This document shows positions 53,101 through 62,210 of a stretch of DNA of 64,000 nt, piece by piece. Each line of letters starts with the position of its first letter. The first letter of the stretch is position 1. A program made the position numbers and the translations under genes. The DNA is from UMGS1883 sp045636425 (lineage in GTDB: Bacteria > Bacillota > Clostridia > UMGS1883), in the NCBI GenBank assembly GCA_045636425.1, contig JAZTXM010000012.1, positions 62,001 through 126,000 on the forward strand, in the 5' to 3' direction. Below the pieces are notes generated by a model that did not search any database, was not told the origin of the DNA, and saw only the letters and a program-made list of their open reading frames with translations.

Positions 53101-56100
53101 GAAATTCTCGAATCCTGACTTTTTGTAAAGTTGACACCTTCTGTATAGGTTACATCGGATTCCTTGCCGACAAGTTCTTTTGCCTTAATTATTTCTCCAC
53201 AACCTGTACATTCCTGATAGGCAATACCATTTTCTGTAACGGTTGCTTCTTTTGCGACATTCCACTCTCCGAGGCGGTGAACTGTATCGAGGATAATTTC
53301 CTTATCACAGTATATACAAGTCTGATACGAATAACCGTCAACCTTTATATCCTCGGGAAAATGTGTCTTAACTTCGCCATAAGTATGTTCTACAACACCT
53401 GTAGATGTCTGGTCTGCAATGTTGAAAAATACGCTGTCCTCATTACAGTTATCTTCCTTTATTACAAGAACATAGTTTGACTGGTAGCTCATCGCACCAC
53501 CATGCATATTGATTGAACTGAGGATTGATACATACTCTCTCTTGCCGTTTTCTGAATATGAGAGCTGAAGATCCTTACTGTGAAGTGCACCAAGTTCGTA
53601 CTTGTTGAAGGATTTAAGTCCGATATCCTGTCCAAGAACCAAATCCTTATACGGATCTGTGTCAAAGTCCTCAAGATTAATGTAAATCTTATTATTGGGA
53701 TTCTTCTTTGTAAGGAAAGTTTTTGTGAGCATTTCTTCAAGCTGAAGTACGATAGAGGTGGATTTGTCGTAGTTTGCACTGTTCCAGATCATAGTTACAT
53801 AATCATCAGAATTGCTGAACTTACGAACAAACTTACAGTAGGGGTTATATGACTCTGTCCAGGCCAGAACGTCACCGCCGAAGGGTGAGAAATAGAATTC
53901 GAACACATCGTCATTTTCTGTTCCGATATATACAATCTGTTCCTCGGGCTTGATTTCGTCGCCTCTGCCTGCTTCAATGAGGTCTATCTGATTCTTACTC
54001 ATCTCCGCTACCAGAGTTCTGAAATTATAAACTTCTTCCTGACCGCAATATTCGGGAAGAATATTTATGTAGTTATATGCCGCACGGTAAATTGCTTCGT
54101 GGTTAGAAACGATAGTTGCAGTCTGCATTTTATCGTTACCGTTTGTAGCATCAGAGTTGATACCGTCAAGGTTACTTGATGATGACCATACTGCATTTCT
54201 TCCTGTGTTACCGTTCATATCAAGGTAGTGCGATACGGCACACATCTTTGTATGCATCATATCTGTAGCCGCCTTGTTGTCGTACGATGTCCATTCGCAG
54301 TAGCCGAATGTCATATAATCACGTACAAACTTACCCTCTGCATACGCGGGGTCACAAGGCTCATCAAGGTAATATGTGAAATATTCGTAAAGTGTAGGTG
54401 CTGAGGAGGGCTGGGGATATCCGTCAAGCTGACCTACAACAGTTACGTTAATACCCATTTTTGCCGCCGTTACAAGAAGATATGAAAGACGAACAAAACC
54501 GAACTTATCATAGTCGGAATCGGGAAGATTACGCATATAACCGAAATAACGACTGTCACGGTTGATACATACTGCCGCAAGAGCACTGAAGCGGAATGAT
54601 GCTATAGAGATATTTACCTCTTCCTCGGGATGTGCCTGCTTGTAGAGGATTGACTGATAAAGAAGGATACCCTCACCAACTGTACAGTTGTTTGCCGGGT
54701 CATTTTCGTGGCTTACAAATGTGTCTACCGTAACGTCTTCTCCGTTAATGTCGGGGAATACTGTTGTGCTACGGCTCATAAAGTTTGAAGAAGTGTCCAG
54801 CCTGGGAAGTTTTCCGTATTTAGAGTTTACTGAACTGTCAGATGAGTTCAGGCCGAGAGAAAGCACATCGTCCACGGGAACGGGAACTCTTACCTTCTCT
54901 TCCTCTTCATCTGTTTCCTTGGAAACATAGGCGTCACATTCGGGAATTTCATCTTCAACGCCTGAAAGGTCGTTTACAGTAAGTTCATTTGCGATTGCAT
55001 AGTCCCAGTAAGCATCGTCTGCCGTGTCGCCTCTGTCCTCATCGGTATAGTTCATTTTATGGATGTTGAGTATAGCTCTGTATGTATTACCGAAAATAAC
55101 GGGACCCGCTTCCGTTGCGGTGTTACCTTTAACGGTCATACCATTAACTGTAACTTCCGTATCGGTTGTAGTTTCGTACAGGACGCCACCCTTTTGTGCA
55201 GCGTTATTCTCTGCAGTAGTGTTATAAAGCTTAAGAATTGCCTTGTTATTTACGAACATCGCACCGCCGAATTTAGGAGTTGCATTGTTCTTGAATGTAC
55301 AGGTGTGGAATACTGATTCCGCTTCGGAGGTAGTGTTGTAAATCGCACCGCCGTAACCGTCAAGTGAAGTGTTAGAGTCAAATACTGTATTACTTACATT
55401 TGCAACAGCTGCGTTGTACATAGCGAACGCACCGCCGTTAACCCCTGCGGAATTCCCTTTGACTTCACTTGAGTACATATCAAGTCGTGCATTGTTCACG
55501 TAAAGGAAACCTGCACTTGTAGGTGCGGAGTTATTTGTAGCGGTAATGTTATTCATAATAGCACGTGCTGATGAATGAATTGAAACACCGCCTGCACAGT
55601 ATGTTGAACTGTTGTCTGTGAATTCACCACCGTCAATTTCCGCTACGGCAGAGTTTGTAAGGTAAAGTGCACCACCGTATGAATTGCTTTCTAATGATGA
55701 TGCTGTGTTATTTTTAAATACAACATCCTTCATATAAGCGTCGGAGAAAGAAGTAAGATACGCCGCACCGCCTGAAGCTGCAGTGTTTTCATCAAAAGTA
55801 GTGTTTTTGATGTTTACAATCTCATCTTCTTTTGTTTCAACAGTGTGCTTTGTTACATAAAGAGCGCCGCCGTTCTTTCCTGCAACGTTTTTCACAAAGT
55901 TTGAATTCTTGATGTTTACATCCGAATTCACTGTTGATGCAGTTGTGTAAGAAACGTAAATTGCACCACCGTTTGTAGTTGTGCTGTTCCCTTCAAAGGT
56001 TACTGTGTCAAAATCAAGGTTTGCACTGTGAACAGAAACCGCACCACCCTTATCGGTTGTATTGCTTGTGGTAGTGTTATTCTTGAATGTTGAGTTCTTA

Positions 56101-59100
56101 ACAATGGTGTCACTTTCACCTGCAGCGTAGATAGCACCACCCTCAAACAATGCTTCGTTTGCGGTAAAGCTTGATTTTTCAATGTCAAGCGTACTCTTAC
56201 GGGTTATGTAGATAGCACCACCGAATACGTTTGATGTAACCTCATTATCTGATGTATTAACAGCTTTGTTTCCTGTGAAGCCACAATTCTTAACCTCTAC
56301 GATACCGCCTTCTTTGAGGCTGCTGCTTGATGCATAAACTGCAATAGCACCGCCGTTTTTCGCAGTATTGTTTTCAAAGGTTGTGTTTTCAAAGGTTACT
56401 ATACGGGTTACAGTGTCATCGGTAGCGTTTGCAACATAAGCAGCACCGCCCAAATTGTACGCATAGTTGTTTTTCATAACAACATTGTTTGTGTATACCG
56501 TGCCGTATGTAGCTATTGCTCCGCCGTTTGATTCTGTACTGTTTCCGTCAAAGGTTGTATCGCCGTAAATCATAGCAATAGCCATTGATGAGCAGTACAG
56601 CGCACCGCCGTTACTTACTGAAGAGTTATTTTTAAAGAGGATTTTGTCACTTACAGCAGAATTTAACTGGTCACCTGCATACATCTGGCTGAACTGTGTT
56701 CCTGCAAGATAGATAGCACCGCCGTTTGTTGTTGCACGGTTTCCTATAAACTGACCACCGTAAATTTTGAGGTCACGCAGATTGTACATAACGCCACCAC
56801 GGGCTGCCTGGTTTCCTTCAAACAAACCGCTGTGGATGTTGAATGTACCACGGTTGTAGATAGCACCGCCAAGGTATGAGTTACGGTCTTCTTCAGTAAC
56901 TCCCTCACCTGCAGGTTCTTCATTAACGACATTATTCTTGAATTTAGCACCGTATATGTTTACAGTACCGTCAGAAATAATCATAGCGGCACCGCCGACA
57001 CGGCTTGCATTATTTACAAGGTATTTTTCCTTAAGGATTCTTTCGTTTCCGACTTTGCGGTTATTCTCGATTGTAACATTCTTATAAAGGTCAATCTGAC
57101 TGCTTTCTTCAAGGAAGAGAACAGTACCCGTTACATCCACGGTCATATTTTCACTGTTACCGTCAATGATGAGAAAATCCGCACTTTCGGAATACTGATT
57201 ACCGAGAGTAAGCTTTGCAGTTTTACCAAGTGCGATCGAGCTGTTACCCGCTGCATCTTCACCTACGATAAAGATGTCACCTGCAAAGTCTGCTTTTCTT
57301 GTAAGGGTTTTTGATGCAGTTGTGAAAATTACAACTTCGTCTGTAACGTAGAAAGTTCTGTCAACTTCAAAGCTTTCAACAATACGGATGTTTTTCACAC
57401 CACTGCCGAGTGCAAATTCAAGCTCAGAAGCTGAAGATACGTCCATAACCTCGTCATACTCATCGTAAAGCTCGTTATTGTAGTCCTGATAACGGGGAAC
57501 TTCTGTTGAAATTTCCTTAATAGTGAGCTTGTTTGCCAAAGTACCGGACCAGTAAGCCTTATCAAGCTCGCCTTCGTAATCAAGGTCTGTGTAATTACTC
57601 TTGTTGATGTTAAGAGTAGCTCTTGTTGTTCTTCCCCAGATTATAGGGCCGTTTGTTGCAGTATTTCCTGATACTGTAGTCCCGCTCATTGTAACAGACA
57701 CATTTTTAGATTCTGCAGCGGTCACACACATAAATCCGCCATCAGTGGCTGAATTGTTTTTAGCTGTGGTGTTGTACATAGTAAGCAAGGAAGCGTTTGA
57801 AACATATGAAACGCCACCCAGATTTGGGGCTGAATTTGATTCAAAGGTACAACTGTGAAGAAGTGTAGAAGTTGAATCGGTGTACACGTACATAGCACCA
57901 CCGTTCACAGATGCACCTGCAGTACCGCAGCTGTTATTTGTAAACTTTGTATTGTATATACTTGTATCTGCTACACCCTGGAGAGAAATTGCACCGCCGT
58001 GGCTTGTAGAGTAGTTATCTTTAATATCGCTGTTATACATTTTAAGTACAGAATGATTATTGTAAAGGAAACCACCCATTGCACCTGCAGTATTTCCCGA
58101 TGCAGTTATTTTATTAAAGGTAAGTTCTGAAACAATACCTGTCGCAGTAGCTCTGTGCATACTGAATGCACCGCCCTGACTTGTCGCAGAGTTGTTTTTG
58201 ATTTCTGCACCGTCAATTTCGATTTTTGATGCAGTGGCATACATAGCACCGCCGTTTCCGCCGGAGCTGTTGCCGTTCGCCTTTACATTTGACATATAAA
58301 CAATAGCTTCATTACTTGCAATAAGCGCACCGCCGTGGCTTGAAGCTGTATTATTTTCAAATGTACTGCCGTACACTTTAACATCTGCCGAATCTGCAAC
58401 AACAGCACCACCGGTTGATGTTGAAGTGTTGTTTGTAAATGAGGTATTGCTGAACATTGCAGTTGCATTTGAGTAGAGGGCTACCGCACCGCCACCGGCA
58501 CTTGTATTCTGATCAAAAACAGAATTTGAAACTGCAACCGACTTGTTATTGCCAAGATTTTCATATCCGTATGCAGCTATAGCACCGCCGGCCTTTTCTG
58601 ATGTATTCTTCAGGAATGTGGTGTTATTTGCATTAAGCACACCCTGGTCGAAAATCGCACCGCCATTGTCCTGAGCACTGTTTTCTTCGAAAAGAACTTC
58701 TGCTTTTATAACTTCGTTAGCACCACCCAGAGTAAGACGGCTGTTTACGCTTGCAGGCATATAAATTGCACCACCGCGGAATGTCGCAGAGTTCTTGGTT
58801 ATGGTAGCATTGTAGATATTTGTTGTCTTGTAGCTGTAAATTGCACCGCCACGGGCTGCACTGTTTTCGGAAATAGTTGCACCGTAAATATTAAGATTTC
58901 CGAAAGAATAGATTGCACCGCCACGGGAACTTGCCTCACCCTCAACATCGTGTACAATATTGTTTGACAATGTTGCACCGTAAATATTAAGCGTACCTGA
59001 ATCAATGATTGCTGCCGCACCACCGATCTGCTCGGGGTACGAAGCAGAATATTTTTCATCAAGTGTTCTTACATTACCAAGCTTTTTATTGTTTTTAACA

Positions 59101-62099
59101 GTTACGTTTTTATGTAAGTTTACCGTAGAATTGTTTCCGATAAAAAAGACTGTTCCTGTTACGTTTACGGAAAGGTTGTCCTTGTTACCGTCGATAACGA
59201 GAAGATTCTCGCTGTCTGATTCGGGATTACCGAAAGTAAGTGTTACAGGATTTTCCGTAAATGTACCGTCTGCAGATTCACCCACAACGAAAATATCACC
59301 TGCAAAATCTGCTTTTCTTGTAAGGGTATGAGCCTCATCACTGAAAATGTATGTATCCTCAGTGATATAGAAAGTACGGTCAAGCTCAAAGTCTTCTACT
59401 ATTCTGAAAGCTGTAAAGCCTGTTCTTATAGCCTGCTCAAGCTGTGAGGAAGTTTTTATATTTATGATTTCTTTTTCTTCCGGCTCTGTGGGACTATCTC
59501 CCTCTTCACCGTCTTCATCCTCATAATCCTGATATCCGGGAATGTCTACGGACAGATTATTTACAGTAAGAAGATTTACAATAGCATCTGCCCAATAGGT
59601 GTCGTCCAAGTCACCGGTGTTGTCAATATCAAAATACTTCTCTTTGTCAATATTAAGCACCGCACCATTTGAGTTACCCCAAATGATGGGACCGCCTACA
59701 GTTGCAGTATTTCCCGACACGGTAAGACCTGCCATAGTAATAGTTGTGCCTGTGGTTGTCTGGTATAAAAAGCCACCATTTCCTGCCTCATTATCCGTCG
59801 CAACGGTATTGTACATTTTTACAATACTCTTGTTCGATGCGTACATTACACCACCGTAGCCACCTGCGGTGTTTTCGCTGAAGGTACAGCTGTGGATAAC
59901 ACTTTCAACCGAATTGGTGTACATATACAGTGCACCACCATTGCCCGGTGCGGAGTTCTTCGAAAACTTTGTTTTATAGATATTTGAAGAAGCACCTGCG
60001 TCTGAACGTATTGCACCTGCATTATATGCGATAGCTGCATTTTCGGAGATAGTTGAATTATACAGATTAAGAACAGAAGCATTATTATATAAAAATCCTG
60101 CCTGATTTGAGCTGTTCTTTTCCGCAGTAATTTTGTTCATCACAACTGTGCTTCCGCCATCAACCCTTACTGCACCGGCATCGGTTGTTGATTTGTTTTC
60201 CGTAAATGAAACATTTGAAAGCTCTGCTGTGGAGGTTGTATGGAAATATACCGCACCACCTTTATCTGCTTCATTTTCCGCAAAATCAGAGTCTGTGATT
60301 TTTGAACTGCTGTTGGTTGTATAAACCGCACCACCGTTACCTGTTGCAGTGTTGCTTGTGAAGTCTGTATCATCAATTACAAATTCTGCACCGGTTTCAT
60401 ACACAGCACCACCGTTGGTTGCTGCGGTATTGCCTGTAAATTCAGAGCCATTTACCGTTGCCTTTGAATTTGTAGCATACAAGGCACCGCCATGACCTGT
60501 TGAAGTATTACCTGTAAATTCAGAGTCTGTTATTTCAATTTCTGAATTATTAAGATATATCACACCACCGTGCAATTCAGAACTGTTGGAGTTTGCAGTT
60601 ACTCCGCTCATTTTCGCGGTACTTTGCGAATAGAAAGCAGCTGCACCCGCAGCATAGTCAGAGCGGTTATCTGTAAATGCAACCGTGTCAAACTCTGTAT
60701 TACTTCCTGTGCTGTATACCGCACCGCCGCCGTATCTTATACCGCTGGAGTTAGGATTAGCATACGCAATGTTGGCGTTAAATTCCACGTTATTAAAGGA
60801 TGCGTCTGTTCCGGTAAGGTAAACCGCACCGCCGTTAAAATATGAGCTGTTATTTTCAAACACAGAGTTTGTAACAACAAGAGTTTTCGCAATACCTTCA
60901 ATTCTTCCATCTGCGACAATCGCACCACCGTGGCTCTGGGTTGAAGTGTTGTTTGTAAACTGTGAATTATTTACTTTTATTGTGCCATATCCAAAAATTG
61001 CACCACCGCGTTCAACGGAAGTGTTTGAATCGAACACTACTGTATTTTCATAAACGTCATTTTCTTCACCCAAAAACAGTTTTGCCAGAGAGGTGTTCGG
61101 CAAATAAATTGCACCGCCTCTGTAAGTTGCGCTGTTTTGTGTGAAAGCTGCATTATATATATGAGTTTCGTTATAGTTATAGATTGCACCACCGCGTGCC
61201 GCACTGTTACTGTCAAAATCAGCACCGTAAATATTGAGTGCACCTAATGAATAGATTGCACCGCCGCGGGCACTTTCTTCTCCTTCTACGTCGTATACGC
61301 TGTTATTGCTGTAGTTACCGCCGTAGATATTAAGTGTACCCGATGCAAGTATTACAGCTGCACCACCGATTTGCTCGGCATATGAAAGGTTGTATTTTTC
61401 ATCAAGTGTTCTTTCATTGCCGTTCTTGTAACAGTTTATGATGTTAACTCCATAAAGTTCTGCACAAGCATTGTTTGCAACAAACAAAACTGTACCTGTA
61501 ACATCCACAGTATTATCCTTGTTACCGTCGATTGTAATGAGATTTTCCTCCTGCAAATCTATATTGCCGAAAGTAAAGTTTATCCCCTCATATACGTTGC
61601 CATCGGCATCTTCTCCCACTACGAAAATATCACCGCCGAAGTCCGCACTTCTTGTAAGCACACAAGCCTCATCACTATAGATATATGTATCCTCTGTGAT
61701 ATAGAAAGTACGGTCAAGCTCAAAGTCGTCAGCAATACAGATCGCTCCGCCGTTTTCGATTGCAGCTTCCAGTTCATCCGCCGTTGTTACACAATCAGAT
61801 TCTGCATCGTTAGCTAACTCCTCATCAATCTGAGGTAATTCTTCCTCGTTTCCGTCTTCGGGAGTAATCTCCTCGTCAGAAAGTTGTACAGATTCCTCCT
61901 GTGAAACAGGTTGATTTTCCTCGATGGGATCATTATCTGTCGGTTCTTCCGTAACCACTTCACTTTGTTCAGAAATTTCTAAAATGTCAGATGTAAGTTC
62001 TTCGGCATTCACAACCAAAGAGGAACCCAACATTGTCATCGTGATTGCTATTGCGAGCACCAAGCTGATCACTTTTCTGAAAAATCCAGTTGTTTTCAT
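50166..62099 (-). CDS. Giant secreted protein: three beta-helix modules, phospholipase-D-like domain, five LamG-like repeats
   Basis: 3977 residues. Signal peptide about 1-32, then an acidic linker. Three homologous modules (about 100-870, 880-1530, 1550-2370) are built of GGAIY.../FxxNxA-type repeats like polymorphic beta-helix adhesins; each opens with the same segment (DFELDRTFYITEDT-like, then GDIFVVGE). Residues about 2400-2900 resemble phospholipase D: HTKMCAV near 2617 followed by WSSSSNLDG, and HSKDLQLS near 2841 followed by LSSINMHGG. Two CxxC segments (CIYCD/CTGCG at about 2920-2970, CTVCG near 3760) and five LamG-like repeats (from about 2985, 3180, 3363, 3543 and 3786) finish it. 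No LPXTG, SLH or dockerin anchor. Likely a surface or released protein; substrate unknown. Confidence 0.85.
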   Translation of the reverse strand: MKTTGFFRKVISLVLAIAITMTMLGSSLVVNAEELTSDILEISEQSEVVTEEPTDNDPIEENQPVSQEESVQLSDEEITPEDGNEEELPQIDEELANDAESDCVTTADELEAAIENGGAICIADDFELDRTFYITEDTYIYSDEACVLTRSADFGGDIFVVGEDADGNVYEGINFTFGNIDLQEENLITIDGNKDNTVDVTGTVLFVANNACAELYGVNIINCYKNGNERTLDEKYNLSYAEQIGGAAVILASGTLNIYGGNYSNNSVYDVEGEESARGGAIYSLGALNIYGADFDSNSAARGGAIYNYNETHIYNAAFTQNSATYRGGAIYLPNTSLAKLFLGEENDVYENTVVFDSNTSVERGGAIFGYGTIKVNNSQFTNNTSTQSHGGAIVADGRIEGIAKTLVVTNSVFENNSSYFNGGAVYLTGTDASFNNVEFNANIAYANPNSSGIRYGGGAVYSTGSNTEFDTVAFTDNRSDYAAGAAAFYSQSTAKMSGVTANSNSSELHGGVIYLNNSEIEITDSEFTGNTSTGHGGALYATNSKATVNGSEFTGNTAATNGGAVYETGAEFVIDDTDFTSNTATGNGGAVYTTNSSSKITDSDFAENEADKGGAVYFHTTSTAELSNVSFTENKSTTDAGAVRVDGGSTVVMNKITAEKNSSNQAGFLYNNASVLNLYNSTISENAAIAYNAGAIRSDAGASSNIYKTKFSKNSAPGNGGALYMYTNSVESVIHSCTFSENTAGGYGGVMYASNKSIVKMYNTVATDNEAGNGGFLYQTTTGTTITMAGLTVSGNTATVGGPIIWGNSNGAVLNIDKEKYFDIDNTGDLDDTYWADAIVNLLTVNNLSVDIPGYQDYEDEDGEEGDSPTEPEEKEIINIKTSSQLEQAIRTGFTAFRIVEDFELDRTFYITEDTYIFSDEAHTLTRKADFAGDIFVVGESADGTFTENPVTLTFGNPESDSENLLVIDGNKDNLSVNVTGTVFFIGNNSTVNLHKNVTVKNNKKLGNVRTLDEKYSASYPEQIGGAAAIIDSGTLNIYGATLSNNIVHDVEGEASSRGGAIYSFGNLNIYGATISENSAARGGAIYSYKTTNIYNATITKNSATFRGGAIYMPASVNSRLTLGGANEVIKAEVLFEENSAQDNGGAIFDQGVLNANNTTFLKNTSEKAGGAIAAYGYENLGNNKSVAVSNSVFDQNTSAGGGAVALYSNATAMFSNTSFTNNTSTSTGGAVVADSADVKVYGSTFENNTASSHGGALIASNEAIVYMSNVKANGNSSGGNGGAMYATASKIEIDGAEIKNNSATSQGGAFSMHRATATGIVSELTFNKITASGNTAGAMGGFLYNNHSVLKMYNSDIKDNYSTSHGGAISLQGVADTSIYNTKFTNNSCGTAGASVNGGAMYVYTDSTSTLLHSCTFESNSAPNLGGVSYVSNASLLTMYNTTAKNNSATDGGFMCVTAAESKNVSVTMSGTTVSGNTATNGPIIWGRTTRATLNINKSNYTDLDYEGELDKAYWSGTLANKLTIKEISTEVPRYQDYNNELYDEYDEVMDVSSASELEFALGSGVKNIRIVESFEVDRTFYVTDEVVIFTTASKTLTRKADFAGDIFIVGEDAAGNSSIALGKTAKLTLGNQYSESADFLIIDGNSENMTVDVTGTVLFLEESSQIDLYKNVTIENNRKVGNERILKEKYLVNNASRVGGAAMIISDGTVNIYGAKFKNNVVNEEPAGEGVTEEDRNSYLGGAIYNRGTFNIHSGLFEGNQAARGGVMYNLRDLKIYGGQFIGNRATTNGGAIYLAGTQFSQMYAGDQLNSAVSDKILFKNNSSVSNGGALYCSSMAIAMIYGDTTFDGNSTESNGGAIATYGTVYTNNVVMKNNYAYNLGGAAYVANATDDTVTRIVTFENTTFENNTAKNGGAIAVYASSSSLKEGGIVEVKNCGFTGNKAVNTSDNEVTSNVFGGAIYITRKSTLDIEKSSFTANEALFEGGAIYAAGESDTIVKNSTFKNNTTTSNTTDKGGAVSVHSANLDFDTVTFEGNSTTTNGGAIYVSYTTASTVNSDVNIKNSNFVKNVAGKNGGALYVTKHTVETKEDEIVNIKNTTFDENTAASGGAAYLTSFSDAYMKDVVFKNNTASSLESNSYGGALYLTNSAVAEIDGGEFTDNSSTYCAGGVSIHSSARAIMNNITATNNSAPTSAGFLYVNNARLDMYSSEVKGNSAGVNGGAFAMYNAAVANVSNTVFDSNTSLDGYGGAIYNTTSEAESVFHTCTFKNNATPKFGGAMFVNNKAILKLYNTTAENNAAQKGGVLYETTTDTEVTVNGMTVKGNTATEAGPVIFGNTYRAILNIHKMNYTDEDRGDTADDAYWDYAIANELTVNDLSGVEDEIPECDAYVSKETDEEEEKVRVPVPVDDVLSLGLNSSDSSVNSKYGKLPRLDTSSNFMSRSTTVFPDINGEDVTVDTFVSHENDPANNCTVGEGILLYQSILYKQAHPEEEVNISIASFRFSALAAVCINRDSRYFGYMRNLPDSDYDKFGFVRLSYLLVTAAKMGINVTVVGQLDGYPQPSSAPTLYEYFTYYLDEPCDPAYAEGKFVRDYMTFGYCEWTSYDNKAATDMMHTKMCAVSHYLDMNGNTGRNAVWSSSSNLDGINSDATNGNDKMQTATIVSNHEAIYRAAYNYINILPEYCGQEEVYNFRTLVAEMSKNQIDLIEAGRGDEIKPEEQIVYIGTENDDVFEFYFSPFGGDVLAWTESYNPYCKFVRKFSNSDDYVTMIWNSANYDKSTSIVLQLEEMLTKTFLTKKNPNNKIYINLEDFDTDPYKDLVLGQDIGLKSFNKYELGALHSKDLQLSYSENGKREYVSILSSINMHGGAMSYQSNYVLVIKEDNCNEDSVFFNIADQTSTGVVEHTYGEVKTHFPEDIKVDGYSYQTCIYCDKEIILDTVHRLGEWNVAKEATVTENGIAYQECTGCGEIIKAKELVGKESDVTYTEGVNFTKSQDSRISVPLTQMPHTFEAVISIPKTYTSRAGVIVSNYEKTRENLVCFEVLAGGKVRLYYRNNSVIQDCIFKKDIRSEAPKHIAVTVDGTLATLYVDGEAVESIPLKVEYPSEYQNMYIGGDDRSKNSQYFKGKLYSVAMFGDVRTADEIKTDTVVLPETGENLLYSKKFHDADKETEKEVTANTVIHPEEIAFEQETSYSIGSLSATPHTFEAVLSVPTDYNERAGVVVSNYNGGTDPQIAIEIYENGNPRVFAYTGSARIDTVFAADIRSEVPRHMAITVDGKKATLYLDGEAVETKTLKYALPETTENFKIGGDDRSKNSQYFKGKIQSVALFSDVRTAEEIKKDSVIITADTEGLVYSGYFTRVNSKYTLMSVEGNTFTVANTKDLYDFSAVPHTFDAVISLPESVEERGGVIIGNYRSGVKNVASFEVYEGGKVRLYYKNNLVVGNCIFDTDIRTGKPVRVTVTIEENIATLYIDGEPKETKTLEIPFPKKVEDLKIGGDNRSGNLQYFKGTIYSLAVYEDALDGESISKGILSNMDSALYSALLTTKNKIVVKGEGKTFSTSTSSLIPIDIKEVPYTFEAVVTVPEDVEGRAGVIVGNYKLNAPKVLSFEIYSGGKVRIYGKTGVKNQIIDCIFDTDIRSDEPVHIAVTIDSLTATLYINGEYTETKTLEYELADTAELLKIGGDNRSGNLQYFKGTIYSVALFGDVRTAEEIALDAEGVYTDADAVIYNTDFTAEICVESPTGGAHEEGDWIIDITPSETQTGLKHTECTVCGIVLSTKEYSSSEDVGMSVDYTKAGAGLKLSSEEDAVPADELTAAPRTFEATFVLPKSYTSRAGTLVGNYDGGNGEQINVEIYNNGKPRLYYKNSRGKAYTYLFTTDVRSDSKTHLAITVNESTASLYLNGELKETVSINSAYANTTSNFLIGADNRTGAPQYFKGVIYSVNLFSDVRTAEEIKLDRFIVPSSAQGLICSKYFVD

Positions 62100-62142
62100 T
62101 TTTCCTCAACTACCTTTCTGTAGGTTATTTTCTGTTGTATGT

Positions 62143-62191
62143 AAAAAACTAAATTACCTGAAAAAATATTGCGAAGGAAATTTAGTTTTTT
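62143..62191 (-). terminator. Terminator of ftsH
   Basis: A 13-bp inverted repeat (AAAAAACTAAATT / AATTTAGTTTTTT) around a 23-nt loop, ending on the minus strand in T6 then ACAT. No clear consensus promoter for the giant gene was found in 62100-62210. Confidence 0.6.
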
Positions 62192-62210
62192 TACCAATTC
62201 TTATATAACT

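Noticed and set aside
54960..61800. Regular DNA repeats as a CRISPR array
   Set aside because: The repeats lie in one open frame, vary in sequence and encode GGAIY/FxxN beta-helix repeats; there are no constant repeats with unique spacers and no cas genes.
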